From Burkholderia thailandensis E264 (GTDB lineage Bacteria > Pseudomonadota > Gammaproteobacteria > Burkholderiales > Burkholderiaceae): a DNA stretch of 64,000 nt. Below, one piece after another: positions 10,684 to 19,339 of this stretch. The stretch is from contig NC_007651.1 of assembly GCF_000012365.1 (NCBI RefSeq), positions 3,038,001 to 3,102,000 on the forward strand, in the 5' to 3' direction. Numbering within the stretch: position 1 is the first letter of the stretch; each line of letters begins with the position of its first letter. Under the pieces are notes generated by a model that had not been told where the DNA came from, did no database searches, and worked only from the letters and a program-made list of their open reading frames with translations. Position numbers and translations under genes: made by a program.

Positions 10684-12267
10684 ATGAACAAGCATTGGAT
10701 TCGCGTGAGCCCGATCGCGCTCGCGGCCGCGATCGGCCTCACCGCGTGCGGCGGGGATGATGTCACGTCTCCCGGCCTGTCAGCAGTCGAGAACGTCGTC
10801 GTGATCTACGCGGAGAATCGCAGCTTCGACAACCTGTACGGCAACTTCCCGGGCGCGAACGGCCTGCAGAACGTGACGGCCGCGAGCGCGCCGCAGGTCG
10901 ACCGCGACGGCACACCGCTCGCGACGCTGCCGAAGATCTGGACCGGCCTGACCGCGGCGGGCGTCACGCCCGCGGTGACGGAGGCGATGACGGCGAATCT
11001 GCCGAACGCCCCATTCGCGATCGACGATCCGAACGGCTTCAACACGCCGATGAGCGTGACGACGCGCGACCTCGTTCACCGCTTCTACGAAAACCAGATG
11101 CAGATCGACGGCGGCAAGAACGACAAGTACGCCGCCTGGACCGATGCGGGCGGCCTCGTGATGGGCCACTACACCGCCGATCCGTCGAAGCTGCCGCTCT
11201 GGAAGCTCGCGCAGCAGTACACGCTCGCCGACAACTTCTTCATGGGCGCATTCGGCGGCTCGTTCCTGAATCACCAGTACCTGATCTGCGCGTGCGCGCC
11301 GTTCTATCCGAACGCCGACAAGAGCCCGGCCGCGAGCCAGATCTCAGTCGTCAATCCGGACGGCGTGACGCTCACGACTGCGTCGAACTCGCCCGCCTCC
11401 GCGCTGTCGGGCCCGCCGAAGTTCGTAAAGTCGGGCGGCCTCACGCCGGACTTCTATGCGGTCAACACGATGCAGCCGCCGTATCAGCCGAGCGGCAACG
11501 CAGCGGCGACGGGCGGCGATCCGAACCTTGCCGATCCGTCGAATCCGTCGACGCTGCCGCCGCAGACGCAGCAGAACATCGGCGATCTGCTGACGAGCGC
11601 AGGCGTTTCGTGGGCGTGGTACGCCGGCGCGTGGGGCGCGGCGCTGCAGGCCGCGCAACGCGGCACGTCGGGCGTGATCTACGGCCCGAACATGACCTCG
11701 CCGAACTTCCAGCCGCACCATCAGCCGTTCAACTACTACGCGAATCAGGCGCCCGGCAGCACGAACCGCGCGCAGCACCTGCTCGACGCCGGCTCGAACG
11801 GCGCCGCCCTGATCCAGGCGATCGACGCGGGCAAGCTGCCGCAGGTCACGTTCTACAAGCCGCAGGGCAACCTGAACGAGCACCCGGGCTACACGGATGT
11901 CGCCTCGGGCGATCAGCACATCGCCGATGTGATCGCGCACCTGCAGAAGAGCTCGCAATGGAACAACATGGTCGTGATCGTCACGTACGACGAGAACGGC
12001 GGCTTCTGGGATCACGTCGCGCCGCCGAAGGGCGACCGCTGGGGCCCGGGCACGCGCATTCCGGCGTTCGTCATCTCGCCGTTCGCGAAGCGGGGCTTCG
12101 TCGACCACACGCAGTACGACACCGCATCGATCCTGCGCTTCATCACGCGCCGCTTCTCGCTGCCGAAGCTCGCGGGCCTCAAGCAGCGCGACGACGCGCT
12201 CGTCGCGAACGGCTTCAAGCCGATGGGCGACCTGACGAACGCGCTCACGCTGTCGACGGGCAACTGA
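10684..12267 (+). CDS. acpA: AcpA-type acid phosphatase / phosphoesterase family lipoprotein
   Basis: 527 residues. A lipoprotein signal with lipobox LTAC precedes the alkaline-phosphatase-like fold of the bacterial phosphoesterase (phospholipase C/AcpA) family. VVVIYAENRSFDNLYG holds the metal-binding Glu/Asn and the nucleophile region, QPHHQPFNYY and NEHPGYTDVASGDQHIADV the middle metal ligands, and VIVTYDENGGFWDHVAPP the C-terminal signature. The family includes Francisella AcpA and Burkholderia acid phosphatases that release phosphate from phosphomonoesters outside the cytoplasm. A non-haemolytic phospholipase C role is less likely because the protein lacks the long C-terminal domain of those enzymes. 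A terminator follows directly. Confidence 0.87.
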   Translation: MNKHWIRVSPIALAAAIGLTACGGDDVTSPGLSAVENVVVIYAENRSFDNLYGNFPGANGLQNVTAASAPQVDRDGTPLATLPKIWTGLTAAGVTPAVTEAMTANLPNAPFAIDDPNGFNTPMSVTTRDLVHRFYENQMQIDGGKNDKYAAWTDAGGLVMGHYTADPSKLPLWKLAQQYTLADNFFMGAFGGSFLNHQYLICACAPFYPNADKSPAASQISVVNPDGVTLTTASNSPASALSGPPKFVKSGGLTPDFYAVNTMQPPYQPSGNAAATGGDPNLADPSNPSTLPPQTQQNIGDLLTSAGVSWAWYAGAWGAALQAAQRGTSGVIYGPNMTSPNFQPHHQPFNYYANQAPGSTNRAQHLLDAGSNGAALIQAIDAGKLPQVTFYKPQGNLNEHPGYTDVASGDQHIADVIAHLQKSSQWNNMVVIVTYDENGGFWDHVAPPKGDRWGPGTRIPAFVISPFAKRGFVDHTQYDTASILRFITRRFSLPKLAGLKQRDDALVANGFKPMGDLTNALTLSTGN

Positions 12268-12304
12268 GCGCCACACCGACTCACGAACGCGACATCGCTT
12301 CTTC

Positions 12305-12327
12305 GGGCGGCTTCGGCCGCCCTTTTT
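12305..12327 (+). terminator. Rho-independent terminator of the acid phosphatase gene
   Basis: A perfect 7-bp stem gggcggc / gccgccc closed by a ttcg tetraloop and followed by five T residues, about 38 bases behind the stop codon. Confidence 0.92.
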
Positions 12328-12491
12328 CATCGCTCGCCCGCGGCGCATGATGCGCGGGCAACGCGCGAACACGCTCGGCCGGCATCGATCGCGAGCACCC
12401 GCTCCCTGCGCCCCGGCAAACGTAACGTTCGCGCGCGTCGTTTAGAATGCACGCTGTTTTTTCGACCGCCCCGCATCCCGACGAGACCGCC

Positions 12492-13685
12492 ATGATCATC
12501 AAACCGCGCGTACGCGGCTTCATCTGCGTGACCACCCACCCTGCCGGCTGCGCGGCGAGCGTTCGCGAGCAGATCGCGTACGTCGCCGGCCGCGGGCCGA
12601 TCGAGCGCGGCCCGAAGAAGGTGCTCGTGATCGGCGCGTCGACGGGCTACGGGCTCGCCGCGCGCATCGCGGCCGCATTCGGCGCGGGCGCGGCGACGCT
12701 CGGCGTGTTCTTCGAGCGCGCGCCGCTCGACGCGAAGCCCGGCACGGCGGGCTGGTACAACAGCGCGGCGTTCCACGACGAAGCGGCCGCGCTGGGCCTC
12801 TACGCGGCGAGCATCAACGGCGACGCGTTCTCCGACGAAATCAAGCAGAAGACGATCGACGCGATCAAGCGCGATCTCGGGCAGGTCGATCTCGTCGTCT
12901 ACAGTGTCGCCGCGCCGCGCAGGACGCATCCGAAGACGGGCATCACGCATCAGTCGACGCTCAAGCCGATCGGCCAGGCCGTGCGGCTGCGCGGCATCGA
13001 TACCGACAACGAGGCGATCAAGGAAACGCTGCTGCAGCCGGCGACGCCCGACGAGATCGCGGGCACCGTCGCCGTGATGGGCGGCGAGGACTGGCGCATG
13101 TGGATCGACGCGCTCGATGCGGCGGGCGTGCTCGCCGACGGCGCGAAGACGACTGCGTTCACGTATCTCGGCGAGAAGGTCACGCACGACATCTACTGGA
13201 ACGGCTCGATCGGCGAAGCGAAAAAGGACCTCGACCGCACTGTGCTCGCGCTGCGCGACAAGCTCGCCGCGCGCGGCGGCGACGCGCGCGTGTCGGTGCT
13301 GAAGGCGGTCGTCACGCAGGCGAGCTCGGCGATCCCGATGATGCCGCTCTATCTGTCGCTGCTCTTCAAGGTGATGAAGGCGCGCGGCACGCACGAAGGC
13401 TGCATCGAGCAGGTCGACGGCCTGTTCCGTGACAGCCTGTACGGCGCGCCCCCGCACGTCGACGCCGAAGGCCGGCTGCGCGCGGACCGGCTCGAGCTCG
13501 ATCCGGCCGTGCAGGCGCAAGTGCTCGAACTGTGGGATCGGGTGACGGACGACAATCTGTACGCACTCACCGATTTCGCGGGCTACAAGACCGAATTCCT
13601 GCGTCTGTTCGGCTTCGAGATCGACGGCGTCGATTACGATGCGCACGTCGATCCGAACATACGGATTCCGAATCTGATCGAGTGA
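12492..13685 (+). CDS. fabV: Enoyl-[acyl-carrier-protein] reductase FabV
   Basis: 397 residues, the normal FabV length. The enzyme performs the NADH-dependent last reduction of each fatty-acid elongation cycle. The nucleotide-binding loop is GASTGYG (residues 48-54), and the catalytic pair follows the FabV-specific Y-x8-K spacing with Tyr235 and Lys244 in [13 protein letters not shown]. The [17 protein letters not shown] start is the conserved beginning of the family, which fixes ATG 12492. FabV is not inhibited by triclosan as strongly as FabI, so it is a known source of intrinsic tolerance in Burkholderia. The gene lies between terminators and is probably monocistronic. Confidence 0.97.
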   Translation: MIIKPRVRGFICVTTHPAGCAASVREQIAYVAGRGPIERGPKKVLVIGASTGYGLAARIAAAFGAGAATLGVFFERAPLDAKPGTAGWYNSAAFHDEAAALGLYAASINGDAFSDEIKQKTIDAIKRDLGQVDLVVYSVAAPRRTHPKTGITHQSTLKPIGQAVRLRGIDTDNEAIKETLLQPATPDEIAGTVAVMGGEDWRMWIDALDAAGVLADGAKTTAFTYLGEKVTHDIYWNGSIGEAKKDLDRTVLALRDKLAARGGDARVSVLKAVVTQASSAIPMMPLYLSLLFKVMKARGTHEGCIEQVDGLFRDSLYGAPPHVDAEGRLRADRLELDPAVQAQVLELWDRVTDDNLYALTDFAGYKTEFLRLFGFEIDGVDYDAHVDPNIRIPNLIE

Positions 13686-13702
13686 CGGGCGACGCGCGCC
13701 GC

Positions 13703-14545
13703 TCAGCAGGACGGCGCCTGCGCCACGATGAAGAGCCGCTTGAACGGAAACAGCGTGCGGCCGTCGTCGCGGCGCGGATAGAGCGCGTGCAGGCGCGGCA
13801 CGTACAGATCGAGAAAGCGGCCACGCTCGTCGGCCGCGAGTGCGTCGGTGACGATCCGCAGGCCGGACACCTTGATCCAGTCGAACACCGGGTTCTCTCC
13901 CTCGACGATCTGCAGGTAGTCGGTGTGCCAGATGTCGAGATGCGCGGCGCGCGGCGCGAGCAGCGAATAGTAGAACTGCGGGCTCTCGACGCGGTTCTTC
14001 GCGAGTTCCGCGCGCAACGCGGGCGTGCCGAGCGCGCCGCCGTCCGCGCCGCCCGTCGCGAGCACTTCGTGCATCAGCCGATACCACGGCGTGCCCCACC
14101 AGTCCGGCATGTGCAGCGCGAGGCAGCCGCCCGGCCGAAGATGGCGCATCAGCCGCGGCATCAGGATGTCGTGATCGCCGAGGAAATGCAGCACGGCGCT
14201 CGCGACGATGAGGTCGGCCGGCTCGTCGGGCGTCCAGTTCCGGATATCGGCTTCGCGCCACGCGATGTCGTGCTCGAGCGTGCGTGCGCGGTCGAGCATT
14301 TCGGGCGAACTGTCCACGCCAGCCACCCGCGCGCGCGGCCAGCGCTCGCCGAGCGCGACGGTGCCTTGCCCGGTGCCGCAGCCGAGGTCGTAGACGACGT
14401 CCGGCGAAGCGAGCGGAATGCGCTGCAACAGTTCGACGGCGGGCCGCAAACGCAAGCCGGAGAACTGCAGATAGCACTCCGGATCCCAACTGCGATTCGT
14501 CAGGCAGCTATCGTGCGGTGCGTAACGGCCGATCGTGGCATCCAT
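13703..14545 (-). CDS. SAM-dependent methyltransferase, trans-aconitate 2-methyltransferase-like
   Basis: 280 residues. The class I SAM-binding motif is VVYDLGCGTGQG, followed by the acidic loop VAGVDSSPEML and the EADIRNWTP segment. The lead CYLQFSGLRLRPAVELLQRIP and HMPDWWGTPWYRLMHEV closely follow the layout of E. coli Tam, which methylates trans-aconitate formed spontaneously from cis-aconitate. The protein is about 30 residues longer than Tam at the N-terminus (MDATIGRYAPHDSCLTN), so another small acid is possible. It converges with fabV; its promoter must lie in the AT-rich region right of 14545. Confidence 0.78.
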   Translation of the reverse strand: MDATIGRYAPHDSCLTNRSWDPECYLQFSGLRLRPAVELLQRIPLASPDVVYDLGCGTGQGTVALGERWPRARVAGVDSSPEMLDRARTLEHDIAWREADIRNWTPDEPADLIVASAVLHFLGDHDILMPRLMRHLRPGGCLALHMPDWWGTPWYRLMHEVLATGGADGGALGTPALRAELAKNRVESPQFYYSLLAPRAAHLDIWHTDYLQIVEGENPVFDWIKVSGLRIVTDALAADERGRFLDLYVPRLHALYPRRDDGRTLFPFKRLFIVAQAPSC

Positions 14546-15242
14546 GAGGCTTCTCCCCGCGCGCTTCCCGGATCGGACTGCCGCTGGCGCGGCGAAGCAC
14601 GCATCTCAAGCAGCACTGATTAGCGGATACCCCGCCTCCCATCGCACGGAATATCGAAATTCACGACAGTCCTAAAATAGGAACCGGCCTATTCCTCGTC
14701 AAATAAATATATCGCCGCAGAAAATTCCGTTACCCCCGAAAAAATGCATTTGCCACCACGTGCAATTTTCTCGACGAGAAACGTTTCGCTTGGACCGATA
14801 TCGGCAAACGTTTGAAACACTGCAAATCGACCAGTTGTTCCGGCAATTTCGCCGCCGGATCTTCGCCGAAACCTCGCGGCCCGCGCGGATCATTCAATCC
14901 AGAACCAATTCCAGTCGAATTCGATCCGAAATGGCGGGCGAATTTCGTGATCGCCGGCCTCGTTGCCCGCATCGATCGATGGCGAGCAATATCGGCGACG
15001 AAAATGGAGAATCGCGCGCGGCGCTCGCGTGAATCGAATCGCCGCCGTCCGTCTCTGCGGCATCGTCGGCCGCGACCGCGGCGTTTCGTCGACGGAAACG
15101 ATCCGGCGATGGCCGACACACGACGAGACGTCTGCCCCGCGGCACGCCGCACGACGCGTCGCCGCGCATGCCGAGCAGCCGAACGCGCGAGCGATGCGAG
15201 TCGGACCGAAGCGCGTCACGCGCCCCTCCGCCGACCACCCCG
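14546..15242. other. Intergenic region with AT-rich promoter stretch
   Basis: About 700 bases between the methyltransferase and the response regulator, both minus strand. An AT-rich part near 14660-14720 contains nested short inverted repeats (AATAGG at 14676-14681 and CCTATT at 14688-14693), a possible operator for the methyltransferase gene. The remainder shows only unsupported open frames. Confidence 0.4.
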
Positions 15243-15875
15243 TCAAACCAACCCGTTCTCCGTCGCGTACATGAACAGATCGACGTCGGACTTCAGCCCG
15301 AGCTTGCCCATCGCGTTGTGCTTGTGCGTGCTGACCGTCTTGATGCTGCGGCCATAGCGGTTCGCGATGTCGGTCATCGTCATCCCGGTCGCGCACAGCC
15401 GCACGACCTCGATCTCGCGCGGGCTCAGTTGCGGCGGCGCGTCCGTCGCGCGCATCGCGAGCCCGCTCGCGGCGCCCGCGTGCGTGCCGACGAACGCGCG
15501 CCCCTGGCACACCGCAGCGACCGCGCGCGGCAGTTCGTCGAGGTCGCCGCGCTTGCTCAGCACCGCGAGCGCGCCCGCCTGGCGCATCGTGTGCATCAGC
15601 ACCGGATTGTCGAGCATCGTCAGCACGATCACGCGGACCGAAGGATGGCCGTCGCGGATCGCGCTCAGCATCGCGAGGCCGTCCGCGGCCGGCTGCTCGG
15701 GCATCGCGAAATCGGTGATGACGATGTCGCAGGGCGTCGCCGCCAGCAGCGCGAGCAGCCCCGCCGGATCATGCGCCTCGCCGACGATCGACACGTCGCC
15801 CACGCCCGCCAGCATGTGGCGCACCCCCAACAGCACGAGCGGATGGTCGTCCGCGATCAACACTTGAACGCTCAT
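15243..15875 (-). CDS. NarL/LuxR-type response regulator
   Basis: 210 residues. An N-terminal receiver with acid-pocket Asp9/Asp10, phospho-acceptor Asp55 (VITDFAMPEQP), Thr86 and Lys108, and a C-terminal LuxR helix-turn-helix at about 145-205 (LSPREIEVVRLCATG ... SIKTVSTHKHNAMGKLG). The layout matches the RcsB/BvgA/EvgA group of regulators that act downstream of hybrid kinases. The ATG follows directly on the TAA of the kinase gene, with a strong aaaggagg Shine-Dalgarno inside the kinase's last codons, so the two are translated from one mRNA. By position its likely targets include the fimbrial operon upstream. Confidence 0.93.
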   Translation of the reverse strand: MSVQVLIADDHPLVLLGVRHMLAGVGDVSIVGEAHDPAGLLALLAATPCDIVITDFAMPEQPAADGLAMLSAIRDGHPSVRVIVLTMLDNPVLMHTMRQAGALAVLSKRGDLDELPRAVAAVCQGRAFVGTHAGAASGLAMRATDAPPQLSPREIEVVRLCATGMTMTDIANRYGRSIKTVSTHKHNAMGKLGLKSDVDLFMYATENGLV

Positions 15876-17948
15876 TTACCTTCCTCCTTTTGGATCGCCG
15901 CGATCGCGCGATTGCGCCGGATGCGCAACGCAGCGCAGCAGATGGTTCACCATCGCGAATGTTTCCCGGACCGCGCCGCGAATCGCGCGCGCGTCGCCCG
16001 CCGTCAGCAGATGGTGGAATTCGTCGAGCATCGCATCGACGTGCGTCTGCCCGAACAGGCTGTACGTGCCGCGCGCCGTGTGGCACCACGCACGCAGTTC
16101 GCGCTCGGACAGGCCGTCGCGCAGATGGCGCGTGAGCGTGTCCCGGTCGCGCTCGAGCGCGCGGCGGCACGCGAGCAGGATCGCGTCGCGCGCCGCGCCG
16201 CGCGCGGACGGCGCGCCGAATCCCGCGAGCATGCGCGCCGCGTCGATGCGAGACGGATCGAAGCGCAACGCGGGCGCGGGCTCGATCGCATCGATGAGCG
16301 CGCGCTCGAGCGCGTCGAGCGTCGTCGGCTTGCCGATGCAGGACGTCATGCCGGCCGCGACGCAGCGCGCGTGTTCGGCGTCCGACACGAGCGCCGTCAC
16401 GCCGACAATGGGCGTCGCGCGCACGCGCGCATCCGGATGCGCGCGGATCGCCGCCGTCAGCGCGACGCCGTCCATGCCCGGCATCCGGCAGTCGGTCAGC
16501 ACGACGTCGAATGCGCTCCGCACGAGCGCGCGCAACGCTTCGTCGCCGCTCGCGACAAGGCGCGCGCGGTGGCCGAGCGCATCGAGCTGATAGCGCAGCA
16601 CGATGCGGTTCATCTCCTGATCGTCGACGACCAGCACGCGATAGGCGCGCGACTTGCCCTCCGCCGCCATGCGCGCGCCCGCTGCGTCGCGCGCGTCGAG
16701 CGCGGCGCGCAGGCTGTCTGCGAACGCGCGCCAGCCGAGCGGATTGCTGCTCAGGCGCACGTGCGCGCCGTCGCCGGTCCAGCCGCCAGGCTGAGGCGCG
16801 TCGGTCACGCCGACCCAGCCGACCTGCGGCCGCGAAGCGTCGACGCGCGCGTCGTCACACAGCACCGCATCGACGTGCGCCGCGCCGCGCGCGGCCACCC
16901 GCAAGCCGGCCGCGCGCGCATAGGCGGCAAGCGTCGCCGCGAGCGCGCCATCGGCGACGTCGATCGATACGACCCGCCCCGCAAGCGCATCGGGCGCATA
17001 GCCGCGCGCAGCGACCGCGCAGCGAATGCGCGCGGTCGCCGTCGTCCCCCTGCCTTCATCACTCGTCAACGTCACGTCGCCTCCCAGCAATCGCGCGAGC
17101 TTGCGCGCGATCGCAAGCCCGAGCCCCGTTCCCGATTCCGTGCGCCGTGCGCCGCGCGCCGCGCGCACGAACGGCGTGAAAAGCCGCCTCAACTCGTCGG
17201 CGGCAATGCCGATTCCCGTGTCGACGACCGTCGCGACGATCTCGACCGAGCCGTCGACGGCGTCCGTCGCGCGCACGCGCACCGACACGCTGCCGCGCTC
17301 CGTGTACTTGATGCCGTTGCCGATCAGGTTGACGAGAATCTGCCGCAGTCGATTGCCGTCCGTCAGCACCGCGGCCGGCACGTTGGCGTCGACGTGCAGC
17401 CGGACCCGCAACCCCTTGCGATGCGCTTGCACCGCGAGCATCGCGCTCACGCTGTCGACGAGCTCGCGCACGTCGACGCGCGTCTTCTCGATCGCGAATT
17501 GCCCCGCCTCGATGCTCGCGTGATCGAGAATGTCGTTCAGCACGCGCGCGAGCGACTGCCCCGAGTCCTGCACGAGACTCAGCAGCCGCTGCTGCTCCGG
17601 CGCGAGCAGCCCCTGCCTCACCAGCTCGACGAGCGCGAGCATGCCGTTCACGGGCGCGCGCAACTCGTGGCTCGCGGTCGCGAGCGAGCCCCGGCTCGCT
17701 CTGAGCGCCGCCTGCAGCCGCTTCAGATCGCGGTGCGCCCATCCGTAGCTCAACAGCGCGACGAGCACGTGGCTGCCCCACAGCAATGGGTACACATGCG
17801 TCCACTTGCAGGGCCCGGTCGCGGCCAGCATGCCCTCCTGCATCCGATTGGTGACCTGCGACAGCGTCAGGAACGCGAGCGCCGCAGCGGAGATGCACAC
17901 CAGTATGCGTCGACAGAATTTGCCTCCGCAAAAGCCGTCGCTTTTCAT
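15876..17948 (-). CDS. Hybrid sensor histidine kinase with receiver and Hpt domains
   Basis: 690 residues. Two membrane segments (about 14-31 and 53-70) enclose a short periplasmic loop. Then come the dimerisation helix with phospho-His94 (SHELRAPVNG), an ATPase domain with N box (NLIGNGIKYTE) and D box (DTGIGIA), a receiver with Asp486 (VLTDCRMPGMDG), and a C-terminal Hpt domain with His623 (WCHTARGTYSLFG). This is the His-Asp-His chain of a BvgS/RcsC-type phosphorelay that passes phosphate to the next gene's regulator. The sensing loop is only about 20 residues long, so the signal is probably membrane borne. The Hpt motif has Arg where Lys is commoner. Confidence 0.93.
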   Translation of the reverse strand: MKSDGFCGGKFCRRILVCISAAALAFLTLSQVTNRMQEGMLAATGPCKWTHVYPLLWGSHVLVALLSYGWAHRDLKRLQAALRASRGSLATASHELRAPVNGMLALVELVRQGLLAPEQQRLLSLVQDSGQSLARVLNDILDHASIEAGQFAIEKTRVDVRELVDSVSAMLAVQAHRKGLRVRLHVDANVPAAVLTDGNRLRQILVNLIGNGIKYTERGSVSVRVRATDAVDGSVEIVATVVDTGIGIAADELRRLFTPFVRAARGARRTESGTGLGLAIARKLARLLGGDVTLTSDEGRGTTATARIRCAVAARGYAPDALAGRVVSIDVADGALAATLAAYARAAGLRVAARGAAHVDAVLCDDARVDASRPQVGWVGVTDAPQPGGWTGDGAHVRLSSNPLGWRAFADSLRAALDARDAAGARMAAEGKSRAYRVLVVDDQEMNRIVLRYQLDALGHRARLVASGDEALRALVRSAFDVVLTDCRMPGMDGVALTAAIRAHPDARVRATPIVGVTALVSDAEHARCVAAGMTSCIGKPTTLDALERALIDAIEPAPALRFDPSRIDAARMLAGFGAPSARGAARDAILLACRRALERDRDTLTRHLRDGLSERELRAWCHTARGTYSLFGQTHVDAMLDEFHHLLTAGDARAIRGAVRETFAMVNHLLRCVAHPAQSRDRGDPKGGR

Positions 17949-18358
17949 ACCTTCATCCCATATGGAACCTCGCCAGAATACGCATCTCTTCCGTTTCCGG
18001 GAAAAACCGCACTTCCCTTTCTTGCGGCGTTCCCTTTATGGGTACGGTCGTTTATCCCATCGCACGTGCGCTTTCTCCGATTCTTCGATTCGATGGCGTG
18101 CAGTCGCGAACGGCGGCGTCCGCGCTTGAACCGGCCCGCATGCATGCGGGCCGGCCGGCAAGCGAAAGTCGACGATCAACGCATGCGCATCACGATATTC
18201 TCGCGCCCGATTTGGCCATTTCGGGCATCGCACCTCGTCAAATCTACGCTTCGTTCGAAAATGAAAATAACTGATCCGGCTTTTCCTCTCACCTCCCGCT
18301 CCCCCGTCCGATTCGATTCGCATGGCCGAAACGATTTCAGAAAAACGCCGCTTTTCGG
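17949..18358. other. Intergenic region between fimbrial operon and kinase; contains a 24-bp palindrome
   Basis: 410 bases without a supported gene. At 18131-18154 lies a perfect palindrome (ccggcccgcatg and its complement) without spacer. It could form an RNA hairpin that ends or attenuates the fimbrial transcript, but there is no T tract on the minus strand, so it is not a standard terminator. The AT-richer part near 18240-18330 is immediately behind the tip gene. Confidence 0.4.
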
Positions 18359-19324
18359 CTAATAGCGCACGTCCACGACCACGCTGTCGGTATACGTGCC
18401 GACGGCGGGCGTCGGCTGGTCCGGATAGAGCCGCGCGGTATACGGGAACTGCTGCGCCGAGCGGCCGTCGGCCGCCGCGCCGCTGCCCGCGCGGTTCGCC
18501 GACTGTCCCCACGCCGCGCTGCCGCCCGCGCCGAAGATGTCGTACTGCAGCCGGTTCGCGCCGTTCGCCATCTGCCGGCGCCCGCTCGCATGCGGATTCG
18601 CGCCGCTGGAGAGGCCCACCGTGTAGACCATCCCCTTCGTGCAGGTGAGCGACACGCTGCCCGTCACCGGCGCGAAGCTCGCGACCGTCGGCGCCGCGCC
18701 GAAGCTGACGTCGGGTGCAACGATCACGCAGTCGTTCGTCACGGTGATCGTCACCGGCACGACCGCGGTGCCCGAACCCCGGTCGCGGCCGAGGCAGAGG
18801 CCGAGCACGCCGATCCCGCTGCAGTAGTCCCAGTTCCAGGCGATCGTCAGCGTGTCCGTGTACGTGCCCGCCGCGACGTTGCTGCCCTGGATCGTCCGGA
18901 AATACATCGGCAGCGTCTGCGCGGGGCCGCCGAAGATTCCGAGCAGGTTCAGCAATTGCCCGCTCGCCCAGTTGTAGGTCACGCCGAGGTCGAGCTTGAT
19001 CGAATAGTTCTGATCGGCGAACACCGAGTACGGCACGGCATCGCCCGTCGGACCGACGAGCTTGCCGCCGTTCGCCGACGTGATCGCCGCGTTGATCTGG
19101 TCGCCGATCACGAACAGGCCGAGCAACGCGCCCGAGCACGACAGGCCGCTGCTCGTCGTCGACGTCGATTGCGGCTGGCTCGCGGCAACGAACGACGTGA
19201 TCGTGCCGAACGACGCGGGGGCCGCGCTCACGACCGAGCACGACGCGTGCGCGTGCAGCGCGGCAAAGAGACCGAGCGCGAGCGTCGCCGCGGTGCGCAC
19301 GAAGAATGATCGGAATGGCTTCAT
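18359..19324 (-). CDS. Csu-type fimbrial tip protein with two spore-coat-U domains
   Basis: 321 residues. A signal peptide ends at about HAHAS, then two spore-coat-protein-U (SCPU) domains follow. The first starts CSVVSAAPASFGTITSF; the second ends AVGTYTDSVVVDVRY, the beta-strand ending typical of the family. The single pilins of this operon have only one such domain, so this two-domain protein corresponds to CsuE, the adhesive tip of the archaic chaperone-usher pilus of Acinetobacter. It is the last gene of the operon, 15 bases behind the usher, as in csu. It would be exported to the periplasm, folded by the chaperone and placed at the fibre tip. Confidence 0.85.
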   Translation of the reverse strand: MKPFRSFFVRTAATLALGLFAALHAHASCSVVSAAPASFGTITSFVAASQPQSTSTTSSGLSCSGALLGLFVIGDQINAAITSANGGKLVGPTGDAVPYSVFADQNYSIKLDLGVTYNWASGQLLNLLGIFGGPAQTLPMYFRTIQGSNVAAGTYTDTLTIAWNWDYCSGIGVLGLCLGRDRGSGTAVVPVTITVTNDCVIVAPDVSFGAAPTVASFAPVTGSVSLTCTKGMVYTVGLSSGANPHASGRRQMANGANRLQYDIFGAGGSAAWGQSANRAGSGAAADGRSAQQFPYTARLYPDQPTPAVGTYTDSVVVDVRY

Positions 19325-19339
19325 CGTTGGATCCTGTCG

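Noticed and set aside
14699..14893. Minus-strand 64-codon frame in the intergenic region near 14.8 kb
   Set aside because: Basic, low-complexity sequence without domain or ribosome-binding site; more likely upstream control region.
15168..18362. 1064-codon plus-strand open frame
   Set aside because: Mirrors the kinase and regulator genes, which have complete motifs; the frame has the RRxR/HDR repeats typical of antisense GC-rich shadows.
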